A DNA stretch of 64,000 nucleotides from Miscanthus floridulus (Eukaryota; Streptophyta; Magnoliopsida; Poales; Poaceae), in contig NC_089593.1 in the NCBI RefSeq assembly GCF_019320115.1, forward strand, positions 40,396,489 through 40,460,488. The letters are read 5' to 3'. Shown here piece after piece: positions 63,701 through 64,000 of this stretch. Numbering within the stretch: the first letter of the stretch is position 1; each line of letters starts with the position of its first letter. Made by a program: the position numbers and the translations under genes. The notes under the pieces were generated by a model, which saw only the letters and a program-made list of their open reading frames with translations, did not search any database and was not told the origin of the DNA.

Positions 63701-64000
63701 CAAACAGACCGAAAAAGATTCCCTTGAGCCTCATCACCTAGGAGTTCATCGGGTCTTCGAAATGATTTCGAGCCTTGTTTGGCACAAACCGTGCACCTAT
63801 CTTGCACTAATACTAACACTATCTCCAAACGGACCGAAACAAGATTCCACTTGAGCCTCGTCACTAGGAGTACCATCGGGTGCGTCCAAATGATTTCTGA
63901 GCCATGGTGTTTGGCACAAACCGTGCACCTATCTTGCACTAATACTAACACATATCCAAACGGACCAAAATGATTCCACTTGAGCCTCGTCACCTAGGAG
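60741..64000. repeat. HOR2-type copy in low-quality sequence, running off the window
   Basis: Monomer order follows HOR2 from about 50.64 to 53.7 kb. Markers include CTAGCACTATCTCG near 60830, TTTCACTTG near 61261, GTGCATCAAAACATTTC near 63102 (for GCATGCAAAACAATTTC), CACTTCAGCC near 63199, CACTTTAGCC near 63463, GAGTTGCATTGGG near 63484 and TCGTGTGTGGTC near 63622. About two extra monomers sit near 61.87-62.16 kb. Many monomers are a few bases short. The class identity is readable; the exact sequence should not be trusted. Confidence 0.75.

Larger units (their letters stand above)
1..64000. repeat. Continuous tandem satellite array, 131/137-bp monomers (probable plant centromeric satellite)
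   Basis: Every line contains the same unit, recognisable by GATTCCACTTGAGCCTC, CACCTAGGAG, ATCGGGTGC, CCGTGCACCTATCTTGC and CTAATACTAACACTAT. Spacing of the GATTCCAC anchor was measured over many monomers and is almost always 131 or 137 bp. All units read in the same direction; I saw no inverted monomer and no non-satellite interruption. A representative 137-bp monomer has 65 G+C bases (47%). AvrII-type CCTAGG and ApaLI-type GTGCAC sites recur once per monomer. The 137-bp length matches the sorghum/sugarcane-type centromeric satellite family, so a panicoid grass centromere is the best guess. That assignment is inference from length and recollection. The satellite nature itself is certain. Confidence 0.97.

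Noticed and set aside
63694..63993. Longest open frames (99, 87 and 83 codons) as possible small proteins
   Set aside because: They are monomer translations extended by frame-shifting indels in the poor-quality end or by ordinary frame rotation. They have no start context, domain or homology beyond the repeat itself.
1..64000. CRISPR array, suggested by regular direct repeats
   Set aside because: There are no short repeats alternating with unique spacers. The full 131/137-bp unit is repetitive throughout, which is satellite organisation.
1..64000. CENP-B-box-like 17-bp motif
   Set aside because: I looked for the TTCG....A..CGGG pattern and its reverse in the consensus monomers and did not find it.
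1..64000. Telomeric TTTAGGG/CCCTAAA repeats or a centromere-specific retrotransposon insertion
   Set aside because: No run of telomere units, no long terminal repeats, polypurine tract or reverse-transcriptase-like frame was seen; anchor spacing stays satellite-like throughout.

Overview
The whole window is satellite DNA. From base 1 to base 64000 the same ~131/137-bp monomer repeats head-to-tail in one orientation, about 480 times. I found no protein-coding gene, RNA gene, transposon, telomere repeat or unique spacer. Every open reading frame (60-99 codons) is a recurring shadow translation of the monomers, present because 131 and 137 are both 2 mod 3. The setting is most likely a plant centromeric or pericentromeric array. 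The 137-bp unit length and general look suggest the panicoid grass (sorghum/sugarcane/Miscanthus-type, 137-140 bp) centromeric satellite family. That identification rests on length and recollection, not on an alignment.

Three monomer classes are easily told apart. L (137 bp) has TACCATCGGGTGC near its start and a TATGGTACG stretch. Sb (131 bp) has TTCTATC, GCGGTC or GAGGTC, then TTGTTTGGAAC. Sa (131 bp) has TTCCATC, GCTTCYGAAATG, then TTGTTTGGCAC. The 6-bp size difference is TATGGTACG versus TTG. Sb and Sa travel as a 262-bp dimer punctuated by L.

Layout: (1) 1-2261, irregular flank A. (2) 2262-5706, one copy of higher-order repeat 1 (HOR1, 26 monomers, 3447 bp). (3) 5707-9570, flank B. (4) 9571-10093, a rearranged junction. 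(5) 10094-12353, flank A again. (6) 12354-33297, six tandem HOR1 copies, with a 262-bp insert between copies 5 and 6. (7) 33298-38350, flank B again, lengthened by internal duplications of 661 and 529 bp. (8) 38351-54462, four copies of HOR2 (full unit 4661 bp, about 35 monomers), two shortened by multiples of 399 bp. (9) 54463-60740, a third higher-order unit (4251 bp), one full and one partial copy. (10) 60741-64000, a HOR2-like stretch in visibly poor sequence.

The array therefore shows nested amplification. An A-HOR1-B segment of about 10 kb is present twice, and in the second the inner HOR1 was amplified six-fold. HOR1, HOR2 and the third unit share an ordered 12-monomer core of about 1595 bp, so all descend from one older array. 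Variable positions are overwhelmingly CpG versus TpG/CpA, the mark of methylated cytosine decay. From about 59.63 kb onward single-base indels appear abruptly. In the last 3 kb the missing bases coincide with positions that differ between paralogous monomers, which points to a consensus or polishing artefact rather than biology.
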